A DNA stretch of 64,000 nt from Megascapheus bottae (lineage: Eukaryota; Chordata; Mammalia; Rodentia; Geomyidae). Location of the stretch: positions 48,687,358-48,751,357 of the forward strand of contig JANJXV010000004.1 of assembly GCA_024803745.1 (NCBI GenBank). The letters are read 5' to 3'. The notes below the pieces were generated by a model. It saw nothing but the letters and a program-made list of their open reading frames with translations, had not been told where the DNA came from and made no database searches. Shown piece after piece: positions 1-10,312 of the stretch; position 1 is the stretch's first letter, and every line of letters starts with the position of its first letter. The position numbers and the translations under genes were made by a program.

Positions 1-61
1 TTAAAATGATCATCTCACATAGGAATTAATGAGGATAACCTGTATCATGGTTTAGGTAACA

Positions 62-337
62 TTTAATTTGTTTAAATTTTATTGTAAAGGTGATATACAG
101 AGGGTTGTAGACATATAAGTCAGGTAAAGAGTACATTTCTCTTTGAACAATGTCAGCCATCCCTCATTTGTTCCCAGTTTTCCCCCCTCCCTGTCCTTTC
201 TACAAAGTTGTAAGTTCATTTACTGCATGGTGTCTAGTGAGTATCACTGCTGAATTGACTCAGCCCCCATCCAACCTATTCAGTGATTCCTCTTCTCTCC
301 CCAAATCAGGTAAACTTACCTACAAAATCGAAGAAAT
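62..337 (-). mobile_element. L1 3' UTR, lineage B, 5'-truncated
   Basis: Read on the minus strand this ends in 'tttacaataaaa' after a purine-rich stretch. It aligns by eye with 46075-46338 (reverse) and 28170-28373 (forward), sharing 'attgtaaaggtgatataca' and the region around 'ctagtgagtatcactgctgaatt'. I call this 3' UTR type lineage B to separate it from the 'gtcaggataatgtatagagg' type (lineage A). It contains no ORF of interest. Confidence 0.7.
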
Positions 338-344
338 AAGAATG

Positions 345-577
345 AGCTGGGTGGGGTGGCTTAAAAGCCTGTAATCCTAGCTACTGAGGAGGCTGAGATC
401 TGAATTGTGGTTCAAAACCAGTCTGGACACAAAAGACCGTGACACTCTTATCTCCAATTAACCACTAGAAAAAGGGAAGTGGGGCTGTGGCTCAACAGGT
501 AGAATTGTAGCACTGAAGAACTCAGGAACAGTGCCCAGGACCAGAGTTCAAGCCGCAAAACGAAAAAGAAAAAAAAA
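345..577 (+). mobile_element. SINE: 7SL/B1-type head joined to Geo monomer
   Basis: The head reads 'agcctgtaatcctagctactgaggaggctgagatctg'-like, followed by 'cttatctccaattaacc' and then a Geo monomer ('gggctgtggctcaacaggtag...cagagttcaagcc') with an A-rich tail. The 7-bp repeat 'aagaatg' at 338-344 and 578-584 is a plausible short target-site duplication. It separates two L1-derived pieces. Confidence 0.85.
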
Positions 578-584
578 AAGAATG

Positions 585-860
585 CTCTGTAGACATACGA
601 AGAGATGTTCAACATCTCTGGCCATAAAAGAAATACAAATCAAAAAACTTTGAGATTCTACCTCACTATCTCACTCCGGTTAGAGTGTCCGTTATCAAAC
701 AAACTAACAGTAACAGCTGCAGATGGGGATGTGGCCAAAAGGAAACATTACTACACTGTAGGTGGGAGTGTAAACTTGTTCAACCATTCAGGAAAGCAGA
801 ATGGCCATTCCTCAAAAAACTAAACATAGACCTCCTTTCTGATAGAAGCATACAATTCCA
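585..860 (+). pseudogene. L1 ORF2 C-terminal fragment
   Basis: The reading frame from about 685 encodes an ORF2 C-terminal Cys/His cluster, C-x3-C-x7-H-C-x3-C (CRWGCGQKETLLHCRWEC), followed by an L1-like 'LKKLNIDLL' segment. The DNA corresponds to 62180-62400 of the longer L1 further on. It is broken: the upstream part is in another frame, and the frame runs into a TA repeat and a SINE. It is a dead retrotransposon fragment, not a host gene. Confidence 0.85.
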
Positions 861-888
861 TTATATATATATATATATATATATATAT
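861..888. repeat. (TA)n microsatellite
   Basis: About 14 uninterrupted TA units lie directly at the end of the L1 ORF2 fragment. Confidence 0.97.
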
Positions 889-906
889 CCCATTTTCCAT
901 TTTCTT

Positions 907-1105
907 CTTCTTTTTTTTTTGCCAGTCCTGGGCTTGAGCTCAGGGCCTGAGCACTGTCCTCGGACTTTCTCAAGGTTAGAGGTCTACCACTTGAGCCTCA
1001 GCACCATTTCCAGCTTTTTTCTATGTATGTGGTACCGAAGAATCGAACCCAGATCTTCTTGCATGCTAGGCAAGCACTCTACTAGTAGGCCAAACTCCCG
1101 GCCCC
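907..1105 (-). mobile_element. IDL-Geo dimeric SINE
   Basis: On the minus strand the order is IDL (box-B-like 'gggttcgattc'), a short A-rich linker, Geo, and an A10 tail seen as T at 911-920. The 10-bp TSD 'ccattttctt' occurs at 897-906 and 1106-1115. It inserted into L1-derived DNA. Confidence 0.93.
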
Positions 1106-1115
1106 CCATTTTCTT

Positions 1116-1190
1116 GATCCATTCATCTGCTTACGGACATTTGGGTTGATTTAACTATGGGAAAATAGTAATAACATTCACATGTTGAAA
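1116..1190 (-). mobile_element. L1 ORF2 fragment, opposite orientation
   Basis: The sequence 'ttgatccattcatctgcttacggacatttggg' (split here by its matches) corresponds to the reverse complement of the L1 ORF2 segment near 62500-62545. It lies 130 bp or so further into ORF2 than the plus-strand fragment at 585-860, so the L1 here is inverted between the two pieces. Confidence 0.65.
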
Positions 1191-1800
1191 TGGAACCAGA
1201 TGACTTGAGGGGTTAGCAGTTCTTGAAATAAATAGAAGGATGTTGGAATGGTTTGATATAGATCAAGATGCAATGTATTCATATATTGAAATGTTGATTT
1301 GAAGTTTCTTTGTACAATACTTAATGATAATGAGTAAATAAATAAATAATAAAAATAAAATGTAAAGCACTCTGCATAAAAAATTTCAACCATTTGTGGA
1401 CAATCATAAGTACTCAATATAGTTACTAGAATAACCAGAAGATAGAAGTGGCAAACTTGAGAATAAAATATGCACCATACATGCGTCTATAAAGCACATT
1501 CAGTTTTATCAATGATAACTACCAAGGCTTATTGTAAAATAACAATAATTTTAGATTTAAATTCTAGTAAGATTGCCTTTACTGAAATACAAAGAGCAAA
1601 TTAAAATCAATTTTAAGGAAGGCAAACATGTTGAAAGATTATTATATTAAGTCTTGGACTGCTCTAATCCCCACTTTTGAATTTTCTTTTCATTTAGTGC
1701 TATAGGACTATAACATTATCACATGCCAATTCTTGTTGAAGATCAAATAGCCTAATTTTTTCTTTCTTTTTTTCTCTTTCTTGATTTTCTTCCTTTGTTC
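1191..1800. other. Unassigned AT-rich DNA
   Basis: There is no recognisable repeat, RNA gene or convincing exon. The minus-strand 79-codon frame in this stretch is low-complexity and aromatic-rich, with no family resemblance. Confidence 0.5.
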
Positions 1801-1817
1801 TTAAGTATTTTTTTCTT

Positions 1818-2042
1818 TATTCTGAGCCTTGAATTTAGGGCCTTTGCTCCATCTGTTGTTTAATATTTTTCACTCCCAGCTCACATGCTATCACTTGAGT
1901 CAGGTTGTCAGTTCACAATGTTTGCTGATTACTTGGAAATAAGAGTGACTTAGATTTGTCTGTTTGGGCTGCCTTCAAACCACAGCCCTCAGAGTTCAGC
2001 CTCCTGAGTATCCAGGATTAAATACTGGAGCCACCATTGCTT
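1818..2042 (-). mobile_element. Old 7SL-Geo type SINE
   Basis: The reverse-strand head signature is 'cagcctcctgagtatccaggatta', preceded by a degraded Geo part ('cttgaatttagggcc', 'tatcacttgagtcaggttg'). Divergence is high and there is no clear TSD. Confidence 0.65.
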
Positions 2043-3152
2043 AATTTGATTTTCTCTATAGCATCTACCAATACTTGGTAATTTTCAATTTATTTATTTC
2101 ATGCTTTTATTTAAATATAGATAGTGGAAATGTATTTGCAACTTTGGGGCTCACAAGCAGATAGGAAGATGAAATGGTCATCAATTTGGAATTAATCAAT
2201 CTATATGAATTACATAGCACTAATTTTGATAGAACATAAACGGGGGAAATGAACTAACAATAATGTATTGGAATCTAGGTGATAACCCTATCTTCCTCAG
2301 GATGTTTTGGAAAAGGTGGTCTCTGGTCAAGCTTTTGAATAAAAAAATAACTAAGGGGATATATTATATTGAAAAAAAGGGACCCTTGTTGAAGTTGGTG
2401 ATTGTTGGCTCAAAGATATCTCTGAACATGTTTTGTCTAGTTGAGAATATTGGTCATTGTATTTTGTAATTTATGGCCCACAGTGAAAATTAAAAAAATA
2501 TGGGAAACAGTTATGCATACCTCTTACTGCAAAGTGATAAATGGCAAATTTAAACTGAAGGAGTCTAAATCTTGATGCATCCTTCAGTGGTGTAATCCAC
2601 ATTCTTTTAATTTGTGTCCCCTATGACAAAAATTTCTTAAGTACTCATTGGTGTCATGATGCATGCTACCAATTTGTGGATAATCTTCTGACTAATCTTC
2701 AGATTAGGTTAGATTTCTAGGTTAGATTGAATTTCCATATGGGTGACTTTATGGGCTTACAATACATGTACAATAGCATGTTCTGCTATCCATAAGGCAA
2801 ATAATAAACATTTGAGAGCTAAAATCAGGTTGAAAAGCAAGCCTCTATTTGGGATGGGAGATAAATCACTCCAAATTGTAAGCAAGTTGAAGAGTCCAAA
2901 CCCTTCCTTATGAGATCTCTTTCCACAAAAACAGAAATGGAGAAACTGTGGTCAATAGACACTAGTCACAGTTACAGAAAAGAAATGTGTTCTGTTCTTA
3001 TCTCGGAAAAATGGAGTGATTACAAGTAATAATAATGATAAGGAGGAAACTCCATTACATATGGATTTCAAAGAAAAATCTAAATAATGTTTTAAAAGTT
3101 ACCCAAAATCAGTAAAATGTTTGAAGAACTAGATATGCTTACTTTATATAAG
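2043..3152. other. Unassigned AT-rich DNA
   Basis: I see no repeat, gene or structured element. The frame 2263-2469 has no family resemblance and no conserved motif. Confidence 0.45.
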
Positions 3153-3355
3153 CTATGTGCCAGTGGCTCATGCCTGTAATCACAGTTATTCAATAAGCTG
3201 AGTGTAAGATCACAGTTCCAAACTAGCCAGGGCAGATCAATCTGAAATACTCTTATCTCTAATTAACCAATTAGAGCCTGGAAGTGAAGGTGGAAGTGCT
3301 GACCTTGCTCTAAGAAAACAAGTGAGAGGTTGAGATCTTGAGTTTCAGCCCAGTA
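3153..3355 (+). mobile_element. 7SL-Geo SINE with microsatellite tail
   Basis: The head 'gtggctcatgcctgtaatc' is clear, followed by 'actcttatctctaattaacc' and a diverged Geo ('agtgctgaccttgctctaag'). It runs into the CA/TA low-complexity tail at 3356-3465. Confidence 0.75.
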
Positions 3356-3465
3356 CACGCATGTATGTGAGTGCGTGTGCACACACACTCAATTATATGT
3401 ATATATATACATACATATATATGCATATACATGTATATATATATATGTACATGTATATATATCAA
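3356..3465. repeat. Mixed CA/TA/ATGT low-complexity tail
   Basis: Interrupted (CA) and (TA) blocks with 'catatatatgcatatacatgta'-like inverted symmetry follow a SINE 3' end. It is AT-rich and able to form cruciforms in principle. Confidence 0.85.
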
Positions 3466-4649
3466 AATATAAAGATTAAAAATTTTATGTGATAGGTAAA
3501 AATAAGTCCTTGCTTATATAGAAATGCTTTCAAATATAATCTGAACTGTAGATGTCTATTCAAAACTCTCTAGAACTCTAGTTAACATATAGCATTTAAG
3601 GACCAGTAAAAGTATATGATTCTGATATACCCAGTTCCACAGATTCATTGCAAATCTTTTTATGATTTTATATGGTAAGGTTTTATATGTAGAAGAATGG
3701 AGATGAAAAATTGTAGGCCTATGAAGAGTGGATTGCAAAAGATAAAACTGAAATAGGGAAAATGAGGTCAACCATAGGATACTCTAAATTTCATCTAACC
3801 ATCCTCCTTTATTGAAGGCAATGTTTATCGAATATGAATCTTTTAAATTTCATTGTTTTCACAGAAAAAATCTATTTCTTGATGATACTGTGAGGTTATA
3901 ATATTTCTTTTCTTGTGTACCTGTGGTCTAAACTATTTGAGAACGATATTGCTCCTTATAATAAGAAGTTCTTCTATGTTCATGTTATTTCTAATTAAGT
4001 AAAAATTAGGGACAAATCAATATTTAGAAAATCTATCTTAAATCCAAAGTTCCAGCCTTGTTTCAGTTAAACAGTTTCTTTTATAAAGGTATTTTGTTTT
4101 CACTTTCAGTGACTTGTCCTCTGTGGGCAGTGTCACACTTTCTCTATGTTTCCTCCTGCAAAGTGAATAGAGTTTGGATCGTATGCCTTCAGGGTCACTC
4201 AGTCGCGGGAATGTCATCACCTGTTGGATGAACTCTACCCCCCCCCACCCCTAATCTGGAAACTGACCTACAGCTGGCTCTATTTTTAAGAAAGGGAAGA
4301 GCCAAAGAAGGAATTAGGTTTTAAAATGTCTAATTGCCTTAGTGCTTATGCCTACATATTTGACAATCTCGCATAAATATTTATAAATGAGAAAAAGTAT
4401 AATTATAAAAAGCATTTAGATATAACAAAAACTCTATCTAAAATATTGTTGACAAAATGATTTCTTGTGGGGTCTTAGGGTTAAATCCTTTTTGCCCCTG
4501 TCGTTTAACCTCTGTATTCTTAAAATACAGCTTTATTTTTTATTTACTAAAGAAAGTCAATAGTTATTTCTATAACTAATATAACACACTCTATTAAATA
4601 TAATTTTAAACTGCTTATTATAATGATTGCATGCATTTTTGACCTTTAG
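3466..4649. other. Unassigned DNA with a C-run
   Basis: No gene or clear repeat is visible. A C-run 'ccccccccacccc' sits near 4231-4247. The minus-strand 60-codon frame at 4038-4220 has no recognised motif. Confidence 0.45.
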
Positions 4650-4820
4650 TCAGCACCTTGCCAGTCATTATGGTAAGTATTTTATAGTATTTATTTATTC
4701 ACATAGGAAATATATAATATCCCTAGTAGTGGTAAGTTAACATTATTAAATAAGGGTAAACATATCACTAATATTTTATAGAGGATGAAATTATTCATAA
4801 GAGAATTTAAAAGGTAGGAA
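4650..4820 (-). mobile_element. Possible MIR remnant
   Basis: The order of motifs 'cagcaccttgccag', 'gtaagtattttatagtatttatt' and 'ttttatagaggatgaaatt' resembles the reverse strand of the mammalian-wide MIR. It is heavily decayed, so chance is possible. Confidence 0.35.
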
Positions 4821-5031
4821 AAGCTAAATAGGGAAAGAAGTCATTTTGGATGTATTCCCTAAGAAAGCCAATAGTAATGTCAAAATTCTGTATGAGGCTT
4901 TGTCTGTCAGTAGGGTGAAGTTTGATTGGATGTGCACTTCCACTGGAGAGTGACTTCTACCTTCCAGGAAGGTGAAGAGTGAGGGTGAGACATCTGCTAA
5001 CTCTGCTCACTAATAAAAAGAAGGGAGTTCT

Positions 5032-5236
5032 GCCGAGAGTTTGGCCTAGTGGTAGAGTGGCTTGTCTAGCATGCACGAAGACCTGGGTTCGATACTTCGG
5101 TACCACGTCCATAGAAAAAAGCCAGAGATGGTGCTGTGGCTCAAGTAGTAGAGTGATAGCTTTGAAGAAAGCCCAGGGACGAAAGTGTTCAGGCTCTGAG
5201 TTCAAACCCTAGGACTGGAAAAAAAAAAAAAACAAA
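5032..5236 (+). mobile_element. IDL-Geo dimeric SINE
   Basis: IDL box-A-like 'tggcctagtggtagag' and box-B-like 'gggttcgatac' are readable. Geo follows with 'gtggctcaagtagtagagtg' and 'tgagttcaaaccc', then an A-rich tail. Both monomers are full length. No TSD is obvious. Confidence 0.93.
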
Positions 5237-5549
5237 ATGGCAACCCCAGACCGTGGACAGGAGGTAGAGGTAGAAAGTCATTCCTGCTGTCTGAGATTTG
5301 CATACCTGTGGCCTCTGGGAAGAGCTGAGAAACTGAAGCTTTCAAGTCTTTCCTGCCAACACAGGAAAAAAAAAGACCAACATCAAAGTTTACAAGAGTG
5401 TGATTCAGAGATTTGAATTAATAAAATAAAGTTCACACAAGGGACAATTTCTCAGTTGTGACCATTTCTCAATTGTCACACACATATACAATTGTAAAGT
5501 GATTAATAATCAGTATTCAATAACTAAAAAAAAAACAAACCGGCGTAAA
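5237..5549. other. Unassigned DNA between two IDL-Geo copies
   Basis: No gene is visible. The stretch has a short repeated phrase 'atttctcagttgtgaccatttctcaattgt', an imperfect local duplication, and nothing else I can support. Confidence 0.45.
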
Positions 5550-5748
5550 GGAGTCAGGAGTTTGGCCTAGTGATAAAGTGCTTGCCTAGCGTGCACGAAG
5601 ACCCGGGTTCAATTCCTCGGTACCACATACATTGAAAAAAGCTGGAAGTAGTGCTGTGGCTCTAGTGGTAGAGCTCTAGCCTTGAGAAAGCTCAAGGACA
5701 GTGCTCAGGCCCTGAGTTCAAGCCCAGGACTGGCAAACAAACAAAAAA
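5550..5748 (+). mobile_element. IDL-Geo dimeric SINE
   Basis: It begins just inside the IDL 5' end ('caggagtttggcctagtgata'). Box-B-like 'gggttcaattcc' and a complete Geo with '(caaa)n' tail follow. A loose TSD ('aaccggcgta' / 'aacccggcata') flanks it. Confidence 0.92.
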
Positions 5749-5774
5749 CCCGGCATATAGCTTAGGAAAGTAAT

Positions 5775-5931
5775 GTTTCAAGCATATACTATGGAATGTT
5801 ATTCAGCCAGAAACAGTAAGAAAATTATTGCATTTGCCGAAAAATGAGTAGATCAATAGAGTTAGCAATATAAACCAGATGAAAACATTCAAATCTCTCA
5901 TTTTCAATTTCATATTATGAATCTAGGATCA
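5775..5931 (+). mobile_element. Old L1, end of ORF2
   Basis: 'ctatggaatgttattcagccagaaa' and 'gtagatcaatagagtt' follow the ORF2 end of old mammalian L1 ('atggaatattattcagcc'). It continues after the SINE at 5944 into the 3' UTR-like part, so one L1 is split by a younger insertion. Confidence 0.65.
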
Positions 5932-5943
5932 AAAAATTAATGA

Positions 5944-6171
5944 CAGCCAGGCATGGCGGTGGCTTGCATTTGAAATCCAAACCAGGAGGCGCCCTGATCT
6001 GAGGATCAGAGGCTTGGGAAGAAAGTCCATGAGACACTTATCTCCATTAAACTACCAGAAAGACAGAAGTAGAATTGAGGTTCCAGTGGTAGAGCACTAT
6101 ACTTGAGCAAATGAAGCTCAGGCCCTAAGTTTAAGCTGCAGTGCCAGCATGAAGAAAAAACAAAAAACAAC
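5944..6171 (+). mobile_element. 7SL-Geo SINE inserted in old L1
   Basis: A diverged 7SL head ('ccaggcatggcggtggc', 'gatctgaggatcaga') is joined to a Geo with 'gaggttccagtggtagagcac'. A near-perfect TSD is 'aaaattaatgac' (about 5932-5943) and 'aaaaataatgac' (6172-6183). Confidence 0.8.
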
Positions 6172-6183
6172 AAAAATAATGAC

Positions 6184-6605
6184 TTTTGTGGGAGCTAGAA
6201 GGGATTTCTAATGGAAAAGGTGAGCAGGGTACATATAGTAGAAGTGCTGCATGGATGAAAACTATAAACCATTACCTTGGAAGCATCACTCCAGATGTAT
6301 ACCTCTAGTTTGAAAATTAAAAATACAACACCTAAGGAGGCCAGAACTAAAAATCAGAAGAAAATGATGTACACATTTTAAAAATAGCGCAACAAAATGT
6401 TTGACATATTTTCTCTCATCTGTGGAAGCAAGGGAAAAAATCCCCTAAGTCATAATATAAAAGGGAACAACTTAAGAGACAGAAGAGAAAGGAAAATGGC
6501 AGAGACAGAGACATTAATAATAGAAAGGGTAAATAAAATCAAAGTATATTACATGAATATATGGAAAGAAAATAGAACTAACTTCAAACAACTAATTTAC
6601 ACTTA
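6184..6605 (+). mobile_element. Old L1 3' UTR-like remnant
   Basis: 'gtgggagctagaagggatttc' continues the split L1. Further on, 'ctctcatctgtggaagcaagg' and 'aagggaacaacttaagagacagaa' look like another old L1 3' UTR. The 69-codon frame 6397-6606 lies inside this and is not taken as a gene. Confidence 0.45.
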
Positions 6606-6639
6606 AAATAAGAACTGTATTGTATTGATGCATTTAAGA

Positions 6640-6770
6640 AGATATAAATCAGTGGAACAAAATAGATAACTCAGAAATAAATGCACGTAAGTAGAGTCAA
6701 CTGCTTTTAACAAAGAATAATACAACTGACCTCAACTCAAGAAAGACGTCTTCTCAGTAAATTCTGCCAG
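6640..6770 (+). mobile_element. Old L1 ORF2 fragment
   Basis: 'gatataaatcagtggaacaa', 'agataactcagaaataaat' and 'agagtcaactgcttttaaca' match the order of the ORF2 region homologous to 61600-61760. It is an old, decayed copy. Confidence 0.65.
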
Positions 6771-6934
6771 AGCAAAGATATGCATTAGCAAAGAAATAAA
6801 CCACAGGAACAATGGTTTTTGATATGTTGGTATGGCATTCTTCAAAGATTTCACAGGGAAATATCAAAACCAAGAAATTAGCATTTTTGTCCTGTTTTCT
6901 TTGTTTCCCACGATAGAAACTATTACAACTTGTC

Positions 6935-6990
6935 AAGCCTGTCATGGTAGAACATGCTTGTAATTCCAGCACTGGCAAGGTAGAGTTCAT
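6935..6990 (+). mobile_element. B1-like 7SL fragment
   Basis: 'atggtagaacatgcttgtaattccagcactgg' (two matches in one run) follows the B1 5' half. Only about 55 bp is recognisable. Confidence 0.5.
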
Positions 6991-7940
6991 ATCAAAGATA
7001 TAGACCATTATCTTCCATTTTCTTGATTTATTAATAAATATCAACAGAAGACCTTACAGTGTAATGACATTACACAAAGCCAATATCATTCAGAATGTAT
7101 ATTATCAAGGTGCTGGAATTGGAGTCACTACTTGTAATTAATTTAGTGAATTTGTAAAATAATTTCCTCTGACACCTTAAAATACTCCCACGTGAAAACA
7201 CAGGACTCTGTATTGTGAGTTTTTTTTATAACTCGAGTCTCTTTATATGGCCGTAGATGAACTGAGAGTGTCTAGCTCAATAGACACCATTATCTAATTT
7301 CAAAAAATTACAATGCACACTTTTTTTCTTCAGGTAAATCTGAATTTTCTCTTGTAATATTACTTAACATTACCAGATTTCACACCCAGAATATACAATG
7401 AATTTTTTAAAAGTCAGTAGCAAATCACTCCCAAAGAACCTTAATAAAGTTATTCAGAGGAATTTGAATTATTTTACCAAAGAAATGATAAATATTTAGG
7501 ACATAAACATGTTTAACTAGATTTAAGCATTTTACAATGTCACATGGAACCTTACAAGTCTATTCCTGCTTTTATATTTTTATGTCTCAGTTGAAAATAA
7601 ATTTAAATTTCTAATATAAAAAATCTAGAAATTAAACGTGAAAGCAAATGGAAGCTATCATGAAACAAAACTCAAACTTCAGATAGTAACTATGTCTTTA
7701 GACATCTCAGAGGCATCTATTTTCTAAAAATTGTATTTGTTCTGGTTCAACATCTTCGTGTCATTCACCATACTTGTAAAAGTTCTATTTTTCTATTTTT
7801 GGATTATAATATTTCCTATTCCTTGAATAACATTTCCTCTCTCTTATTTTTCCCATGTTTTTTTGTCCTACAGGAGTCGTTCAAATTTATTCAGTGCTCA
7901 TGGAGACAAGAAAAGACAGTAAAACTGTTATAGATTTTCC
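6991..7940. other. Unassigned AT-rich DNA
   Basis: I see no gene, SINE or L1 signature here. Confidence 0.45.
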
Positions 7941-7944
7941 TTTT

Positions 7945-8055
7945 ATTTAATTTTCACAAGAATCCTCTCAAAGAGGTGATATTACTAAGCACATCTTACT
8001 AACAAGAAATCAGACTCAGGGAAGTTAAATAAATTTCCCAATGTCAGGCATAGCA
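7945..8055 (-). mobile_element. MIR fragment
   Basis: The motif order 'ttttcacaagaatcctctcaaagaggtgatatta', 'aaatcagactcagggaagtt' and 'atttcccaatgtca' follows the reverse strand of MIR (the cells-wide 'aatcctcacaacaaccctatgaggtag' core). Such elements predate rodents and mark old neutral DNA. Confidence 0.62.
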
Positions 8056-9362
8056 TACAGAATTGCATTAGAAAACAAGAAAAAGATATCTTACAAGGAG
8101 ATACACATCTAGACTTGTCAATAAGTGACACTTGAAAGCTTCCATATGGTTTATACTAAACATCTTTACTTTAAAAGTGATTTCAGAAAAGCTGTTAAAC
8201 CCTCTCTGCTGGTTCATTTTTCTTAAATTTGATCAAAAGAACTTTAAGTTTGATGAATAAAAAAGAACATGACATTACCTGAGTACCATATTAAGGAATA
8301 ATTACTTTCCATTTCTCACTTAATAAAATAAGCAAAATTCAAAAGCCTGAAAACAACTTCACCAGAACACTAATTTACTTAAAGAAAGCACACAAACCTC
8401 CCTATTTTAAACTTTCAAACATAAAATTATAAACTTCAGTGAATAGGAATGCCCTTCCCACAGCACAGGAGCGGCTTAAGTGGAGGATGAGTTTGGTACT
8501 ATTAAAGTTTATGCATAAATTTCAGTTTCAGTCTTCAACTCATTGAATAGAGAAGGCATTCATAAGATTTAAGTAGACTTTGTTTGTGGAACAAGTGCTT
8601 TACATTCACAATTGGGAAATAGTTTAAACCTGCTGTGTCAATTAGCTTAATTGATGAGAACTTCAATTGGTCCTGGGGATGTGTTAATTTCCTGAGGTGA
8701 GCCTGTTGAGAGAATAAGTTAGGGAAACTTTCACAGTTGGGAAAGCTTTTGAATGCACTTGACTTAATCTGAGATTGGATTACCACACTTCCACATACAT
8801 CAAATCCCTGGAATCTTCCTTATGTCAGCACTTCTTGATGTCTGGCAATCTGGCTTGGTCTCCCAGCCATTGTCTTTGTTGGGCTCTCACTTAGACAAAA
8901 GAGGCTAAGATTTGTTCTGATAAATTAAATGGACAAGATAAGACCAGTGCTCAAAAATTAATATAGTATAAGAAAGAATATTTTGAGATTGTCTCAGAAT
9001 GATAGCTTTGGCTGCTTTGAGGGTTATTAAACAAGTGTATGTGTACTTGAGGTACACATATACACTCTTTATATATAATATGTCATTGTAGAAGGCCTAA
9101 ATATTGTGTACATTCATCTCACAAATATAATAAAGCAAGTTTAGAACCAGCACTAAAAACCAACTAGAAAAGTGTGTTCTTTTATAGTATCTCATTGACG
9201 ATCATTGAGGTATCATCTGGGAGAAATATACTAAGAAGGATGGAAGCATGTGTCCAGGGAGGATTTGGAGTAGAGGCTTGAAAGAGTAGCTGAAGCCCCA
9301 GTCCTAAATCTTTCTGGACTTCATAGAGATCCTAGAAAATTCAGGGCTTTCCTTCTGTTTCT
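8056..9362. other. Unassigned repeat-poor DNA
   Basis: No SINE or L1 is recognisable over 1.3 kb. The minus-strand frame 8535-8786 has no family resemblance. 'gtgtacttgaggtacac' near 9041 is a small inverted repeat. Confidence 0.45.
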
Positions 9363-9446
9363 CTTTGTCACTCTGTCCTTTGTCTGTTTGTCTGTCTGTC
9401 TCTGTCTCTTTCTCTGTGTGTGTATGTCTCTCTCATAGACACACAA

Positions 9447-9502
<56 letters not shown>
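9363..9502. repeat. Compound (TCTG)n / (CA)n microsatellite
   Basis: A TCTG/TCTC-rich block runs to about 9435, then interrupted CA, then about 25 perfect CA units at 9451-9500. No SINE adjoins it. Confidence 0.96.
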
Positions 9503-9505
<3 letters not shown>

Positions 9506-10279
9506 CACCAGGACCTACATGACAGCTGACAGCAAAAAGCCAAATGTAGAACTCTAGAGTTCAAATTCTGAGTTATACCACTGACTGACTAGTTTTCTCT
9601 TGTAACACGTAGCCTCTGTATGAAGGACAGATAGCTAGCTCATTATCTTATCCTCATTAGCTGTGGTAGTTCATTCCTATTAAACTTTTGCATTAATTCA
9701 ACAACCACTTCAAAAACCCACCTTCAGATTACACTCTTCACATACCTGAAAACCAATGACTCAAATCTAAAATCAGTGTGAAATTCTTTCTTTTTGAAAT
9801 ATCTACTTCTGTATTGGACCTTATTACTTGAACTTATACAACTCTCAGAAACTAACATATACCATCATCAATGCATTGGCTAACTGAGAAGAAATAGATG
9901 CACTTCTAGAAACAAAGTTTCTGAATCAGGACAATATAGAAAATCTGATAATGTCAATTGAATCAATAATATACAACTCCAATCTGAATCAATGATATAC
10001 AACTCCAATCAAAAGAACCAAAAATCTAATAGCATGATTAGTAATATTATATCAAGTATCTATAAAAATTATATATTATACTAAGTGTTTTGGATAAATT
10101 CAAGCTAACAACATTTTAATGATTATTTTCAAATTTACTTTACAAAGGTCAACATTACACTGATAACCAGAAATAGTGAAGGATACCACAGTAAACTCAG
10201 AAACTAATAACTCTGACAGACATAGATACAAATAACATATTTGAAAACTGAATTTATAGTATATAAAAATGATTTCTTA
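9503..10279. other. Unassigned DNA
   Basis: There is no gene or transposon signature apart from the 26-bp tandem duplication listed separately. Confidence 0.45.
9960..10011. repeat. 26-bp tandem duplication
   Basis: A unit beginning 'gaatcaataatatacaactc' (9960-9985) is followed at once by a copy beginning 'gaatcaatgatatacaactc' (9986-10011). The two differ at two positions. Confidence 0.9.
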
Positions 10280-10312
10280 TGGGGCCAGGAGTTTGGCCTA
10301 GTGGTAGAGTGC
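10280..10312 (+). mobile_element. IDL monomer truncated at its 3' side
   Basis: 'ggggccaggagtttggccta' and 'gtggtagagtgc' are the first 33 bases of IDL. The sequence then stops matching, with no box B, Geo or A tail. Retrotransposed SINEs are normally truncated at the 5' end, so this is odd. Confidence 0.8.

Noticed and set aside
685..1149. 154-codon plus-strand frame
   Set aside because: It runs from an L1 ORF2 fragment through a TA repeat (Ile-Tyr repeats) into an antisense IDL-Geo; a chance fusion of repeats.
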